From Gymnopus androsaceus JB14 (lineage: Eukaryota > Basidiomycota > Agaricomycetes > Agaricales > Omphalotaceae): a DNA stretch of 64,000 nucleotides. The notes beneath the pieces are model-generated. The model made no database searches. It worked only from the letters and a program-made list of their open reading frames with translations, and was not told the origin of the DNA. The stretch spans positions 28,777 to 92,776 of the forward strand of contig ML769653.1 in the NCBI GenBank assembly GCA_009733575.1, given 5' to 3'. Of the stretch, positions 1 through 12,632 are shown one piece after another. Numbering within the stretch: the first letter of the stretch is position 1; every line of letters begins with the position of its first letter. The position numbers and the translations under genes are program-made.

Positions 1-2
1 AA

Positions 3-116
3 GCTCAGAACACCAAAACGATGATCACCCTGCAAGAAGAACTTCTGAGCTCTCAGCATGCAATTACTGCTGGTCAAACGAAGCATAGGGGAGCAGAGGA
101 GGCTGGAATCGCATAA
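3..116 (+). CDS. 3' end of an unidentified gene (partial)
   Basis: An open frame enters from the left edge in frame 3 and runs 37 codons to a TAA. The residues are mixed polar with a Gln/Glu-rich stretch (MITLQEELLSSQHAITAG), which looks like the tail of a soluble, possibly helical protein. There is no start in the window and no recognisable domain, so a chance open frame cannot be excluded. Confidence 0.35.
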   Translation, partial: AQNTKTMITLQEELLSSQHAITAGQTKHRGAEEAGIA

Positions 117-624
117 ATGCAATTCAATAGGGAACAAAACAGGCCCCCTAAATACTGTCAACCAATGTCATAGTCGCAAGAACTAGGGTTACAGAAACCC
201 TCATATTAAGATGATCCGATTCGATTGGGGTACAAGCTAAAAGAAACACTTCAGTATGTCGCTCTGCAAGCACAAATATCCCGGCGGTTACCTGTATGGT
301 ATGTACTTCTCTCGGGTTCAACATCCTGAGATCTTAGCCTCTGAAAAGAGCACTCCATTGTAAGTAGTTCACTGATTTGATCTTTAGAAGTGATAAAATC
401 TACCAAGTAGGCACCAGGAACAAGCAATCGCCCGGCCAACCTATGAATACTCATCGAGGCTGCACTAAGGAAAAGGCAAAATGGGCACATGAGAGGAAGA
501 TGCACGATGCGCGTTCCAGCAATATTCAATAGATCCGCACCGACAACATATAGCAGCCGCAATGTACCTACTTAGTGTACTCCGACAAACCCCCGCTTAT
601 ACCTGAACATAATCGGCCTAATCC
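117..624. other. Intergenic, no gene seen
   Basis: No convincing coding frame, tRNA or repeat was seen. The 103-codon minus frame at 251-562 has no family resemblance, no splice context and an irregular composition, so it is not called. The interval separates the incoming + gene from the 3' end of UTP7 and probably holds both 3' UTRs. Confidence 0.5.
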
Positions 625-2757
625 CTAATCCTTCGATATCCTCTTGAACCGATCTAATGCTGCACTCTTCTCCTCCGGTTTATCGCCATATTTGACTTTG
701 CGAATCTCTGCTTTTCGCTCGGCCTTTTGTTTTTCTAGTTTTGCTCGAATAGCGACCTGAATAAACGGCAAATATGTGAGCCAATGGTCAAAGGAGGTGC
801 GAGGGAGAGAAAAAGGAAATAGAAGGAACGGGAGATAATCGCAGATTAAAAAACGAAAGTAAAAAAATAACGGGGAAAAAACTGATTTCACTAACCGCAG
901 CAGGATCGATAACATTTTTCCTCTGCTTCCTCAAATACCTTTTCATACTCTTCCCCTTCCCGCGCATCTTCCTTTTCTCCCGCTCCTCCCTGTCCTCCTT
1001 CCTTTTCGGACCACCATTACCGTTTTCGTTTCCTTCAAGAGACTCGGCGTCCAAGTGAACCTCTTCAGTTAAATCAGCTTTGCCCGAAACGCGTAACCGC
1101 TCTGCACGAGGGAGGCGGGAAAACGGTATTTCTGTTGCGCGCGAGGAACCTGAACCGCCTGCATAAAATGGGATCAGTGAATGTGTGGAATTGAAGAAGC
1201 AATAGACTAACCAGTAGTATTCGTTGTGAGTTTCGATGGTGGAGCGAGGCTTCCAACGAATTCAGAGTCGAGAGCAATCATATCCGGTTGAATCTGTAAA
1301 TGATGAAAATTATCAGTAGCATAATCCAACGAAAGGACAAAATTCACAGACCTTATCTAACAAACCCCGGACCTCTCTCTCCCTACGTCCCTTCACACCT
1401 TCGTACAGATCCAAACCTTCACTAGTATCCATTCCACCATCCCCAGCCCCAGGAACTAGAATACTACTCGTTCCTTGGGCATGTCCGATAGTAAGAACAT
1501 CCTGGAATGGCGCAAAGCGCAGGGACGTTATGGGACGGTGAGAAGTGGATGGGAGAGGGTGCGTTAGGTAGAGGGGTGGCTGAGACGAGGAAGTATGTGG
1601 TGTTTTTATTGAGGGTGAGGTATACATGTTGACACTGCCGCCACTTCCAACAGCAAGAACGCCTTTCTGGCTCCATTCGACCTCCGCATCTCCCTTTCCA
1701 CCACTCCTTAGATTCCACTCGCGTACAGCACCTTTCCAATTTCGACAATCCCATACCTTGACGCTACTGTCCTTGCCGGAAGTAGCCATATACCTCCCAC
1801 CTTCACTCGGGTCGACCGATCATACTGGATACGGGACCCAGATGCGCAAGGACTTTTACCGCTGGATGAGGTAAATTTGGCGTCCATAGAGTAACGCAGC
1901 CATTCTGATGCCCCAGATAAAGAACTGCGTTATGTGGATTTTGAGTGAGAACTGAGCATGCACCGAGGGCGGTACGATGTTCTGCGACCAGTTGACCGGT
2001 AGAGGTATCCTGATATTTGAGGTACCCAGCTGATCCTACACTGGCAAGGAGCCAATGATAGGGCAAAAACTCTAGTCTCGAAGGACTTATATGGGCTTTA
2101 AGCTTGTGTATTTCCACTCCATCTCGGTCATAGATGAATGCATACTTTTGTTGTGCAACAGCGTAGAAGGAATGATCTTGCAGAAATACGACATCTCTAC
2201 AAGTTTCTCCAAGCTGCAGCTCGTTGTGTACGGCGCCGGTAAGAGTGTCGAAGGATGCAACATGACCTGTCCGACCTGCTATGGCCATATGTCTTCCATT
2301 TTTTGTATACCGAACCCTATAAGGTCCTCCATCGAGCTTCATCTCTATCCGTCCTCTCGCAGCCTCACCTCCCGCTTGCTTAACGATATCGTTCTGTGAA
2401 AGCCGCCATGTTCTCTCCAACTGACCCTCAGTCTGAATAAGACCTGCATCCTCCGAAGGAAGCAAGTCTATTGCATCGGAGAGAAGGGCCTTGGATTGAG
2501 AAATATGCGTCGAAGTCTTGACAAGAGAGCGTCGAAGTTTGGGGTTAGCAATATGCTTGTATTGTGATGATGTCTCTGCTCCATCTCGTTGGGATCGTAG
2601 AGATTTCGGAAGGGACGTGTTTTTAAGCTATCGAGTCGGAGGTTTTGTCGGTTTTAGGCGGCTTCGAAGGACCGACATTGGACTGGGAGGGGTCAGTCCT
2701 TTTTCGCTTTTTGCCTAATGGTTGGATAGAGTCGGCTTTGGCGATAAGTGCTTCCAT
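625..2757 (-). CDS. utp7: UTP7/WDR46-family WD40 protein of the small-subunit processome
   Basis: The protein is a U3 snoRNP component needed for 18S rRNA maturation in the nucleolus. WD-repeat sequence is recognisable throughout: LQLGETCRDVVFLQDHSFYA in the middle, then MATSGKDSSVKVWDCRNWK, then the family C-terminal motif QPDMIALDSEFVGSL split by an intron, ending in a Lys/Arg-rich tail. The ATG at 2757 opens with MEALIAKADSI and a basic segment. Three short introns lie in the C-terminal third; the last ends just before VAIRAKLEKQKAERKAEIRK. Two sites need one base removed to keep frame: TT read as T at 2625-2626 and GG read as G at 1816-1817. The second restores VDPSEGGRYMATSG. In an essential gene, assembly insertions are the likeliest cause. 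Confidence 0.9.
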
Positions 2758-3119
2758 TGTAAGGGACTGGACAACTTGGAAGATCGAGAAAAAAGTTAAT
2801 GGACCACGTGGAAATGAATATTGGCGCGTCCAAATCTTAAGCGCCCATCAGTCCGCTTTTTTCGAAGAACACGCGACTGAAGTCTACGCGTTGTACCGAA
2901 GCATGTAGGGATTGAACGAAGAATTTTTGGATGTCGATATGTACTCTATCTAGCCAAATTGTTTCGGATACAGCAGAAGCATTCCAGCAGCAGAAAATCC
3001 GACTAAAAGCTACAAGCAGCGAGGAGCATAGAGAATCAAAGCACTAGGAAAGCACAATAATATATTGAAAAGCATAAGTAACTGTCCATGATCGTCCTAC
3101 ATAGCCCGAGAAAAAAAAT
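2758..3119. other. Intergenic between UTP7 and glyoxal oxidase
   Basis: Both neighbours are on the minus strand, so this interval holds the UTP7 promoter and the glyoxal oxidase 3' UTR. No ORF, RNA gene or repeat worth naming was seen. The plus-strand frame ending near 2908 is a shadow. Confidence 0.5.
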
Positions 3120-5664
3120 CTAAAACCGCCTTTGTTGCCCATCCAGCGCTGAGTGCGTCTGCATCCTCGACTGAGCCGCATACGGATCCAGTTCCAGACT
3201 CATTCCATGAGGTCCTCTCGATTCATTGATATACGGCGCTGGCCCAGGTGTATCAACATATGGAGAATGCACACCATCACCCGTCAAGTTGGCACTACTC
3301 CCAGCCCAATCCTGACTATGATTGTAATCTTGTTGTAGAACAAAGGAGCTCGAGTCAGAGCTTCTCAAATTTCCAGCACCGAAGTCGCGCGTTGCACCGC
3401 CATAACCAGCACCAGAGGTTGTACTCATTGGGTAACCCGAGGAGGCGAGATTTTGGCGGGCAGCGGCTCTTCGGCGCCGAGTTATGCATATACCAATGAG
3501 CGCACCGATTATGCCCAGAGCTACAACTCCTCCGACAATACAGGCTACAATCGTTGCTGTGTGAGAGATACCGCCGTTGGATGAGCTGGGAGAGCTCCCT
3601 CCAGATGAAGTGCTTGAACCATCGGCGGAGCCAGATGCAGAATTCAGTCGCACACTCGCCGGGAGGATACTAGCAGCCTGAGTGGGCTGGGTTTCGACCT
3701 TGCCACTTCCGACAATGACAAAGGTTCCGTTCGATGGGATACCATTGACAACGACAAAGACCATAGCTGGACCTGGTTGGAAGATATTCGCGTTGGGAGG
3801 CATCTGCGCGGTATGTAAGGTGAGAGAGCCGTCCGAGTTGACGGTGTAGGTATTGTTGAGCTGCAAGAACCTTTGGCCCATGTTCATCCCATGAGTAGTC
3901 CATCCTGGTCGAACGACGACGACAGTGGTGTTATCCGCCGCATCATTACCTGAACCAGAATACGATGATGCGGGAACAGTAATATCAAAGGAACTACCGC
4001 CGTAGGACAAATTGGTAGGGATACCAGATGGGACGGGACGGGTGGTGGCAGAGAAGTAGGGTGGGTAGAAAATCTCGGCCTGATAAGTGGTAGGGAAGAC
4101 TGTGGTGAGGTTCACATCAACGTTGGGATTAGATCCAGCGACGAGAACGGAGGCATCAGGGGAGAAGAATGGCGGAAGAATGGTAAAGACGAGCAATGCT
4201 CGATGTATCAAAACCGGAGTTCGACCATCGACTGCCAGCAGGAGCATTGGGATCGTACAAAGCTGGAGTACCAACAGGTCCAGAAGCCAACGACATTCCG
4301 AAAGGCATCTGGCTGTACGACAGTGTCGTCCCTGTGTTGGTAGCGTATCCAGCAGTTCCGTTTAGACCACCATTCAAGATCAACATTTTTCCGTCAGGGA
4401 GAGTGATAAACTGGCCCATGGTGCGACCTTCGATCATGTCATCGTCTTGAACGTAGCTGGGTGCAGAGCCGTCGGTCGGTTCAGGCGTGAGGCGTTGACA
4501 GTCCTTAGATGCTGGATACAACCAAGGGTTGCTATTGGGGAAAGAGTAGTTGCCCCACATGGCATCAGGCATATCAGAGCCTCCGCAGAATATTACGGTT
4601 GGTGTGTAGTTGTTGGCAGGGGTAAGCGGAAGCATGGCCACCGCGCCTGTCGCAGGATAGACGCGAATAACTTTGCCAGGCATATCGGGCAGATCGGTCT
4701 CTGTATTAGTGCTCGGATTCCAGAGCACTATAATAGATGTTAAGTAGGTAGAAAACAGAATGGGAGATACACCTACTGGTTGAAAAGTTCGCCTGCACAA
4801 GCATCTGACCAGACGCCATCAAGTATGAATGAGCGTATGCATTCAAGCCGGAAGTCTTGATCATAAACTGCATAACAGTCGCGTTTCGTCCATTAGCAGG
4901 GTAGAATTCGTACGTGGGTTCCGCTGCCCCGCCCTCGAGCTCTGGATCTTTGTTGGGAGTGTTCCGGTTGATGTAACCTCCATTCACAAATCCTCCAATC
5001 AGTACCACGGTTCCGTCACCGAGGGGTTCGGCAGCCGAGTACCATCGCTTCTTCTGCATAGAGAGCACTGCGGGGTTGTCAAACCACTGACAATTCGAAG
5101 AGGTGAAATCATCAGAGTCTGTGCAAGGATTGAGTATACGGATGGACGTGGAACCGTCGTAGTCTTGATAGGTTGCGTCGAAGGATGCGGCTCCCGCGTT
5201 ATTTGGCACCGAGCCTATATTCCCTCCAGGTCCAATGGCACCATTTCCAGCCGAAAGTGGCATACGAGCCATTAGGAAGATGCATTCCAGAGGCGCAGAA
5301 TACATTTGTCAACACATCCATTACTTGGGATTGATGAGTATTAAAGTCCCTGGTGACTATCATGAGAAGATGAACCAACTATCAAGAGAGCTCTAGACGC
5401 ACCACACTGCACCCCATGCAGGATGACCATTAATCTGAGCTGCGTTGCCTTCAGCTTTGTCTAAGATGTAAACCTTGTCCTTGTTGCCGACAAACATCTA
5501 CGATAGACCTCTCAGCAAAATCCACGAAAACATTTGAGAAGACAGACCATCATGGCGCTAACTTGAGTGAGCCCACCGTCAGCGAAGGACCCTGCTGTAG
5601 TTGCTAGTGCCAGCGGGAAAGGAGTTGCTAGCCATAGGGCTTGCAGACATAAAGAAACACGCAT
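3120..5664 (-). CDS. Glyoxal-oxidase-type copper radical oxidase (AA5_1), membrane-anchored, copy 1
   Basis: This family oxidises aldehydes such as glyoxal to acids with release of H2O2 for peroxidases. The ATG at 5664 gives a signal peptide (MRVSLCLQALWLA...) followed by AGSFADGG. Active-site neighbourhoods are visible: the Cys in TNVFCASGMHLPNG, the stacked Tyr in RWYSAAEPLGDG, Tyr-His in RLYHSSAILLP and the copper His in WTTHGMNMGQR. A C-terminal immunoglobulin-like DUF1929 domain is followed by a Ser/Gly-rich stalk, one transmembrane helix (about 3486-3560) and a basic cytoplasmic tail of about 100 residues ending GQQRRF. At least four introns lie near the N-terminus. One surplus base near 5249-5251 (after the Cys exon) and one in the GGGG at 4159-4162 break the frame; removal restores family sequence. 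It is the closest relative of the gene at 29700 on the opposite strand. Confidence 0.88.
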
Positions 5665-6401
5665 CGTTAGCTGAAAAAGAAAGTATACAATATCCGAGAA
5701 GATAAAAAGAGCGTCAAAAAAAGAATGAGAGATGATGGTCGTCCTAAGGAGAGTTTTTTGCAGTGTCCTTGATGTCCGAATTCGTCCAATAGAGTCCTGC
5801 TGTAAACAGACAGCGTGAGATAATAGATGGGCATTTTTAGCGCTAAAGTACCCATGAGCGCTTGTCTTCCTTCTAAAGTTCTGTCAACTAGTACTTCTAT
5901 GACGCGTACCGACGCGTACTTACCGAACAGCTATGGTGTATGGCTGTGAGATATTCGAGAATGAATAGCTATTGCCACAGCTTGATCGATATAAATTTTT
6001 TGGAGTGTCAATGATAATAGACGTGGAAGCGATGTCCACGGAAGGAGCTGCTACTCTCTGACATAAGTACAGCCAGACAAACTGGTAAATTATTCAGTGT
6101 ATTCAAGCGGTGGCAAAGAATCCCTGAACCAGGATTAAAACGCCAGACCGACGATGAGCAAGATTGCAATTTTATCAAAGCGAAAGTGAGTACTAAGCGT
6201 GAGCATTGAGCACATAAAGTGTGTAATTAATGAGAAAATGAAGATGCAAAGATAACAGCCAGGGATCTATGAAAAAATAATGCAATATGTATTTCTGTCC
6301 ATTCCCTATCCCAAACCAAACCCAAATATAAGGCTGAAGCTTCGAGCTTTTCCTCAATGCAGGTGAATATATATCTCACTGAAAATGAGAAGAGTCAAAG
6401 C
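5665..6401. other. Intergenic / promoter of glyoxal oxidase copy 1
   Basis: This is the upstream region of glyoxal oxidase copy 1 and the downstream region of the bestrophin-like gene. It is A/T-rich in places (AAAAAGAGCGTCAAAAAAAG near 5704). No conserved coding frame was seen; the 62-codon minus frame at 5667-5855 is not supported. Confidence 0.45.
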
Positions 6402-9400
6402 CTAGAGAGATAGCGCATGCTGCATCTGCACGTATCCCCTCTCCAACCACTCCTGAGGCGTGATTCGAGCGTCGCTGTGAACATCCGACGAAAAGAGGAG
6501 ATCATTTTCGGGTGCAAAGGCCCAGGTGGCAATATCAGGTGGCGGAGTAGAAGTTATCGCACGGAGTTCATTGCCTGGAGAAACACAAACAAGTTGTGAG
6601 TAAGCAAGAGTCAACGGAGTGCCGGCTTGAACAGTGAGAATACACAACGATACTTACGAATGATATTGTTGGTGAAATGGTCCAAGTTCTGCAAAAGGGA
6701 AAAAAGATTTCGGTTAGATCGGATCGATGCATATTTTCAGATGAAGAGATGAGTATCGTGGAATGGGTATCTCCGTCTGAGGGACTGGGGAATGAGGAGA
6801 TAGAGCTCGATGTGTGGGGAAGGGGGGCACGTCTCCGATGACAATGTTGGATATTATACATATGTCCTCGGGATTAAACGCGGAGAACGAATCGGGACGT
6901 CCGAATGAAGAGGAGGAACGAGGACTCGCAAGAATGAATGAATACTCACAAGGTCATTTTTGTCATAGCCAAACGGATCTGTGAAGCACGAACAATGACA
7001 CAGTCAACAAACCGCTCAAAAAAGGCAAGTAACAGCCGGCAGGCACACCACTCACTCTCAATTTCCTCTCCAGCAACCAAAAACCCAAAGAAGATGAAAG
7101 CAAGAGCAACCGTAGCGGGGATAGTTACCCATTTTAATGTTTCCCAAATTTGCAAAGGCTGGATTGGCGAATGAAGCACATATGAAAAGTGCCACGATCA
7201 AGTATTGTATGGAGAGCAGTTAGATCCGTGTTATCCATATTTTGTTGGAGAGGTTGCAAAGAGTACATGGATGAGTTTCATCAACCCAGGCCGAGATAGA
7301 TGGTGAGCGCGTATGAGATGCGGTAGATTGATAGATTGAAAGATGGGTGTGGCGTAAAACGTGCAGCACACACATCGGAAGAGGATAATTAACGAGTACG
7401 AGAGCGACGATTATTATCAAATGCACTGAACAAAGATGTACTAACCACTTACGAGAGCGAGGACGTAGATAATAGCGACAGCCCACAAGTGAAATTGGTA
7501 CCTAGAGAAAGTTGCAAATTTAGTCAGCGAATCTGCACAAGGTAGACTAGAGCACGAAAGGAGTAACAGCTGCACGACGCCAAACAAAAAGGGAAGCCGA
7601 AGAGATCGACCACAACATGGAGATCCAAGTGAAGATGGCCATGACACGAACTGGATCCAAAGTGAAGTGGAGATTCCCGTGTTCTACGAATACGAACAGG
7701 TTCCTGTTCTTTGTTTTATCGAAAACGACGGATCAGGAATGACTATTTTCCTGCTCCCTGATGAGGAGACCCTCGACAGCTGCGAACGCGGCTGAACAGT
7801 GAGGAACGCATAGGCAATAGCTTAAGACCATGGAGTAATGAGCTCGTGTTCGTGTATGTAGATTGACTCCGAGATGAATACGCAGAGATCCAATATGCGA
7901 GGGGCATAACGAGAATCACAATGAAGAAGGAAGAAGAAGCCGAAAACAGAGCTAGAGGAATGACATACGAGAAGGGGATAGGCGTCGTTAGGATCCGTTC
8001 CAAACCAGTTAAAGCGTCCACCAATTGGTTCAGCGCGGCTAGCATCGTGTCTAAAAAGAATGTCATTAACTTCATTCATGTAACAGAACGAGGGAATAAA
8101 CATACTGGTAGTCGGGACTTCGTTTGTCTTCCGCACTTGTAACGCCGAGATGTAGGAGCTCTAGAACGAACATATGATTAGCATGTGTTAAGGGAGAAAG
8201 TAAAGACTCTGGTCTAGACACTCACCAAGTAAAGCGTAATCTCCAATGGCAAGTTATGCGATACAGCCTTATTCCTCATTTTGGCCCTCAACCTCGCAGC
8301 CTTCTTTCCTTTCAGCTCCTTCCCCTTCTTTGTCAACACCTTGACCAGCAGCGAAAATGGGAACAGATCAAACAAATGATACTTGGGTGGCATTTTCGCT
8401 GGAAAGAGTAAATTCTCGTCGGCTTGGTGCAAAATAACTCTCTCCACAGGGTCTTCCGAGAGCGTGGACTTGGCGTCAGAGAGAACCTTTTCTACCGCTT
8501 CGCGCTCAATGGGTGGAGGCTCGCGGAAGGTGGGTTTAACAGAGACATGAGCAGTAGCAGGGAGCGGCAAGTGTGAATCGGAGCGAGAGATCGGATTCAT
8601 ACGCTGGGTCAAGAAAGAATGATTGCGAGAAGCATCTGAAGGTCTGCGATTGCGAGAAGCGTCGGATGGTCTGCGGAAGGATGCGGATTTCGGAGAGCTT
8701 GGAAGGTCGGCTGGGCCTTCGTTCAGTAAATCAATATGGGAAGGAATACCGGTTGGAAGGGCGTATGCCGGGAGAAACTTGACGAGGTAGTACAGGTCCC
8801 TAAAGAACGCGCGTGAGTAGATGGTTTCGAGGTAGCCATTCGGGGACATACTCGTAGTAGATGCCATCCTGTACAGGGTTCATGAGTACGTCGTTTCAAG
8901 GCAAAATTGGGCAACATACCTCTCCCCTAAGATAATGCTTTACAGCTACACTGAATGCTTCTATTAGATTGATTACGGTCTTTTTCTCGATCATAGCTTT
9001 AGATCTTTGCAGTTCTGCGTCCGGGGTTCCAGGTGCTGGATCTAATGGCAAAAATTAGATAGGAACAAGAAGCTGCAGAAAGTGTACACACCGGGGATAT
9101 GGAACCAGATCGTTCGCGCAAATGTACGACTGGCGAGGACAATCTGCGACCAGAGCCTTCTTCCCTCATTGTACCGCTCAAAGGACGATGTTGTTCGGTA
9201 GGAAATAATGAAACCGAGTACAGTACCAACGCTAGGAGCGTACAAGTCAGTCAAGTAAGAGTTAAATGAATGAATCACTCACACAGTCAGTATCGTAGAC
9301 GCAAATACGACTGCGTGCCCTAGAGTTCTTGGTTAGTAGGTGCACCTTTCTCCTTTATGTTTAAAGTCACCTTGTTCATTCAAGACGCAAATCAAAGTCG

Positions 9401-9626
9401 ACCATGCCCCGAAAGAAGATCAAAATATGCCAGCAGCGGAAGATAGCCGTAGCTAGCAAAGCGCTAACTATTGAGGATCCGGTTCTTTCTCTCCCCGCAT
9501 ACCTTGAAGGCCCAGTAACTATATGAATTCAAGCGCAAGGAGAGAAACTTACGGATCGAGAAATGTTTTGAAACCCCTGTGGGTTATGGTCCCTGTCCTT
9601 TGCATAGCAAAGTCCTCAGAAGGCAT
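6402..9626 (-). CDS. Bestrophin/UPF0187-family anion channel-like membrane protein
   Basis: The protein starts at ATG 9626 with MPSEDFAMQRTGTITHRGFK, a typical N-terminus of fungal members. Conserved blocks follow: STLICVLNEQ, SVGTVLGFIISYRTTSSFER with YNEGRRLWSQIV, SPNGYLETIYSRAFFRDLYY, ALQVRKTNEVPTTS, ALNQLVDALTGLERILTTPI, LKWVTIPATVALAFIFFGFL, GEEIE/NPFGYDKNDL and NLDHFTNNIIR. The order matches the family, with several transmembrane helices. A long polar insert in the middle contains the repeated segment RRPSDASRN twice. About ten short introns are inferred; one (about 7500-7967) is unusually long at roughly 470 bp. The N-terminal exon needs single bases removed at AAA 9412-9414 and AAAA 9422-9425 (giving AYLIFFGAWSTLICV), and possibly one at the preceding acceptor. 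The likely role is chloride/anion flux at an internal or plasma membrane, by family only. Confidence 0.82.
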
Positions 9627-10616
9627 TCCAGATTAGTAGAAAGTAAAAGGAATAAAGGAAAGATAAAATACCTTGCGGGCAGCCGCGGCGTCTCGTTGCA
9701 TTCTCTCCTAATTTACTTCCGTTGATAAATCCGAGCGCCCAATATAAACACTCAATCCGCAGCTGCTTATTTTCGCGTTTCCAAGTTCTCAGAGCTGGGC
9801 AGTCTACAGACGCGAGTGGAGCATAGACCAGAATGTAGTGGAAGAGAAAGAACAAGCCTATTTATGTGATTGTTGCTGCACAGACTAAAATTTCTCAGAA
9901 TCAATCAATCAAGATTCAGACGCGCTCGCAGATAGCTCAAGCGCTCACAGCTTGGCTTGGCACCCCTGCTCCTCCAGAAGCAGAGCCTTCCAATTGGTTT
10001 CAGCTAGTAAGTGCTGGGTCAGCAAGTTGTATTTTATTTTCAAATGCATAGTATGACCATTGACGATTCACAGAGAAGCTTCCAAAAAACCTCGTCTGCT
10101 TTCAACTTCGAAAATCCTTGACGGAAAAACGGGCTTGGCCGAAGCTTGGCCAGTATCTACACGTCAAGTTCGGTGGCAATGTAGTCTCCAGAGAGCAATA
10201 CTAATATGTGTTCTAATTACGGTAAACCCGGTTCAATACCAGTGGCGGCTCAGCCCTGGTCAATGTGCGGTGTGAGCGCGCACTTGAAACCAGAGCGCTT
10301 TCCCGGGCGCGCCGAAGCGTTTTATCAATGAGTACTTGAACGAACGTATTTCACCATCGCACTTCAAGATATCAGTACTAGTGACACTATGACAAGATAT
10401 CAGTACTAGTGACTACTAGTGACTCTGCTCAGCATGGTCAGAGGCTAAACGGAACCAAGTTATCTTGTTACAAATTGTAGAAATTGACATGTATGTACAG
10501 TACTTATGTAGACCGAAAAGGAAAAGAAAAATACAACAGCTCTACTACTTTAACAAAGTAGGAAACTCCGTCGGAGCCCATAAAAGATGCTGCGATAGAT
10601 CTAACCCTCCTCTTCC
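9627..10616. other. Intergenic between bestrophin-like gene and zinc-finger gene
   Basis: This is the bestrophin promoter side and the zinc-finger 3' side. A 79-codon minus frame at 9616-9855 overlaps the likely 5' UTR and is not supported as a protein. A short direct repeat (10365-10413) is the only structured sequence. A GGTTCAATACC at 10230 resembles a pol III B box but has no tRNA fold around it. Confidence 0.45.
10365..10413. repeat. 21-bp direct repeat, two copies
   Basis: The 21-mer beginning CAAGATATCAGTACTAG occurs at 10365-10385 and again at 10393-10413, with a third partial TACTAGTGACT directly after. Each copy contains the palindromes GATATC and ACTAGT. It lies in an intergenic region; no function is apparent. 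Confidence 0.8.
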
Positions 10617-12031
10617 TCATCGATCATCAAGAACAGTCGAACGCATCTCCGAAATCCTATGAGGCCACCTCTCTGAGTCCGGGAACCGTACGCGAAAAGA
10701 CGACGGGCTCTGTGCGACGAGAGTTTTCCAAAAATCTGAGAACGCTCCTCGGGGTGGAGGAATAGTAGATGTCGGTATCGATATCATCGACGCTAATGCT
10801 GCTGGAACCGGAGCCGGACTTGCTGGAGCTGGAGCCGGAGTTGAAGGCAGTAATACTGTCGACCAATAATTTCTAGAACTCCCTTTCCCTTTCATCGTCT
10901 CCGTCTCATTCCCGGATTTATGCTCTTTGGGAGGAGGCATACTTCCTCCTCCTCCTCCTGCGGAGTCTGTATCCACAGAGTCGACGTTTAGTATATAGTC
11001 GAGTCCAGATCGATTAATATATCTGTTGTCTGTTCGCTGAAGCGGCTTCCTTGCCCTCCGACGCTATTGGCATCAGCCAACGACGCCAGGGGCTCGTTCT
11101 TTATACCGAACACCAGGACTCCGGTTTGAAATCGGATAAGGAAGAGTCCGAACTGGGCCACATTTGTCGTCCGAGTCGCGAGGAGGAGGAGTAAGAGGGA
11201 AGAACGTATCCGAGTCGCTAGTACCAGTAGATGGGGAGGTCTCTTTGAGCTTAGGTCCATCCGAGGCAATGCTCGTACGAGCGCCGGGAGGTGGCAAAAT
11301 CATCCGGGCCTCCGAATAAAAGCCGGCTCGTACTTGAGGAAGAACACTGGCAGCGTCACATTGCCCAACAGAATCTCGAGTATGCTGAAGGGTATGTTTC
11401 ACCACAGAGTCCAAGCTGCGAGCAGTGTAAGTGTCGGGAGTGGCATTGGAAGCAGCAGCAGTCACAGGAGAATCAACATCCGGCGCCTTGGAGGGTGATT
11501 GCTTCTTTCTATATCTACGTGCCTTTGGCTGGTACCCATGTATTCTCTTGCGATGACGAGTAAGGGATCCCGGGTCATTACAAAAAAAATCGCAATCAGG
11601 GCATTGAGATTTCCCACCTTCACCACTAGATATGTAGAGTATTTGATTATTGCCCAAGTTATAATTAATACAGATGATGGAAACTCACTGTTGTCGAAGA
11701 TGCGTGGTGAGATTGGGTTTCTGAACCGTTTGAAAGCGACATCCTAGGTAAGGACAATGAAGCCTATGGGACGGATACAACTTGTGAGCAAGAAATGCAA
11801 GAGAAGATAGATAGATACAGTTTCACGCACTTTTCACCAGCGTGCGTCCTCATATGCCGCGGTAGATCTCCCTTCTGAGAAATCATTACATGACATTTTG
11901 GGCATTGAGCAGTCGGGGAAAACGTCACGAAAGAGATCTAGAGAGCGAGAAAGATTATAATACAGTTAGACGCGTTTTGAGAGAGATCATCTTACTTTAA
12001 ATTCCTTGTTTGCCGTGCGATCGGGAGCCAT
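10617..12031 (-). CDS. Three-finger C2H2 zinc-finger protein, probable transcription factor
   Basis: The ATG at 12031 begins MAPDRTANKEFK. Three C2H2 fingers follow across short introns. Finger 1 is CPKCHVMISQKGDLPRH with MRTH (C-x2-C-x12-H-x3-H). Finger 2 is CPYLGC...HLRQH, with the last His codon split by the intron ending near 11633. Finger 3 is CPDCDFFCNDPGSLTRH with RKRIH (x4 spacing). Linkers resemble HxGE. The rest is Ser/Thr/Pro-rich, as in fungal regulators. The first long C-terminal frame stops at 11073, but better-looking sequence (LADANSVGGQGSRF, then a Gly-rich run and PSTPAPAPASPAPVPAALA) continues in other frames to a stop at 10617. I read this as one gene with surplus bases near 11000-11110. 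Without them the protein ends at 11073. DNA target unknown. Confidence 0.68.
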
Positions 12032-12632
12032 AACAGTCAGTTAGGTAGCCGTACTAGACGAGGAGTATCAATCCCGTCTTTCCGGAAGACAGCAAAGGAG
12101 GAAGAAACAAAAAGGTAGAAGACCAGAACACAACCCACCCTACCTTTTATACACCAACACCATCGGCTTTGACCCACTTTCCAAAAATTACCTGCCCACC
12201 GCCAGGTGGTCCAAGTTGAAAGGAAAATTACTTACCAAACATGGAATTCGCCACCTGGTGAAATTTACCAAAATGAGGTGGACAATGTGCGTTGAATGCT
12301 TGAAGCTGAAGCATTGACCCACACAAAATCCCACCTTCGCGTAGGATGTGGCCAAGCTTTGACTGGTCGAACAATGGTGGTATGATATTTCGCAGGGTGA
12401 CTCTGAGACTGTGGCCCACGGGCGCGCCTTGAGGCAGATATGTGGCTCGAGGTAGCCCCTTGCCAGTGGTATTCTTCCATCGGGAGCGAAAAGCCAGAAG
12501 CGGAAGCACAGAGTTTCCATCGTCCATAAGTAGCTAAGAATGAAGCAGTAGTAGCGGTCAAAGCTGGATCACGCTCACGCTCACGCCGGCGCCTAAATCA
12601 ATCTCTTTCCCAAACATCCAAACAAAGAAATA
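12032..12632. promoter_or_regulatory. Bidirectional promoter interval
   Basis: The interval sits between divergent starts (zinc-finger gene at 12031 on minus, Pom34-like gene at 12633 on plus), so it must hold both promoters. Three overlapping minus frames of about 100 codons at 12188-12561 have no family resemblance and are not called. No clear TATA box lies close to either start; a CT/CA-rich stretch precedes the plus-strand ATG. Confidence 0.4.

Noticed and set aside
10230..10240. GGTTCAATACC as a tRNA B box
   Set aside because: Flanking bases do not form a T stem and no acceptor stem is present.
12188..12561. Three overlapping ~100-codon minus frames as a gene
   Set aside because: They overlap each other in different frames within a divergent promoter and resemble nothing known.
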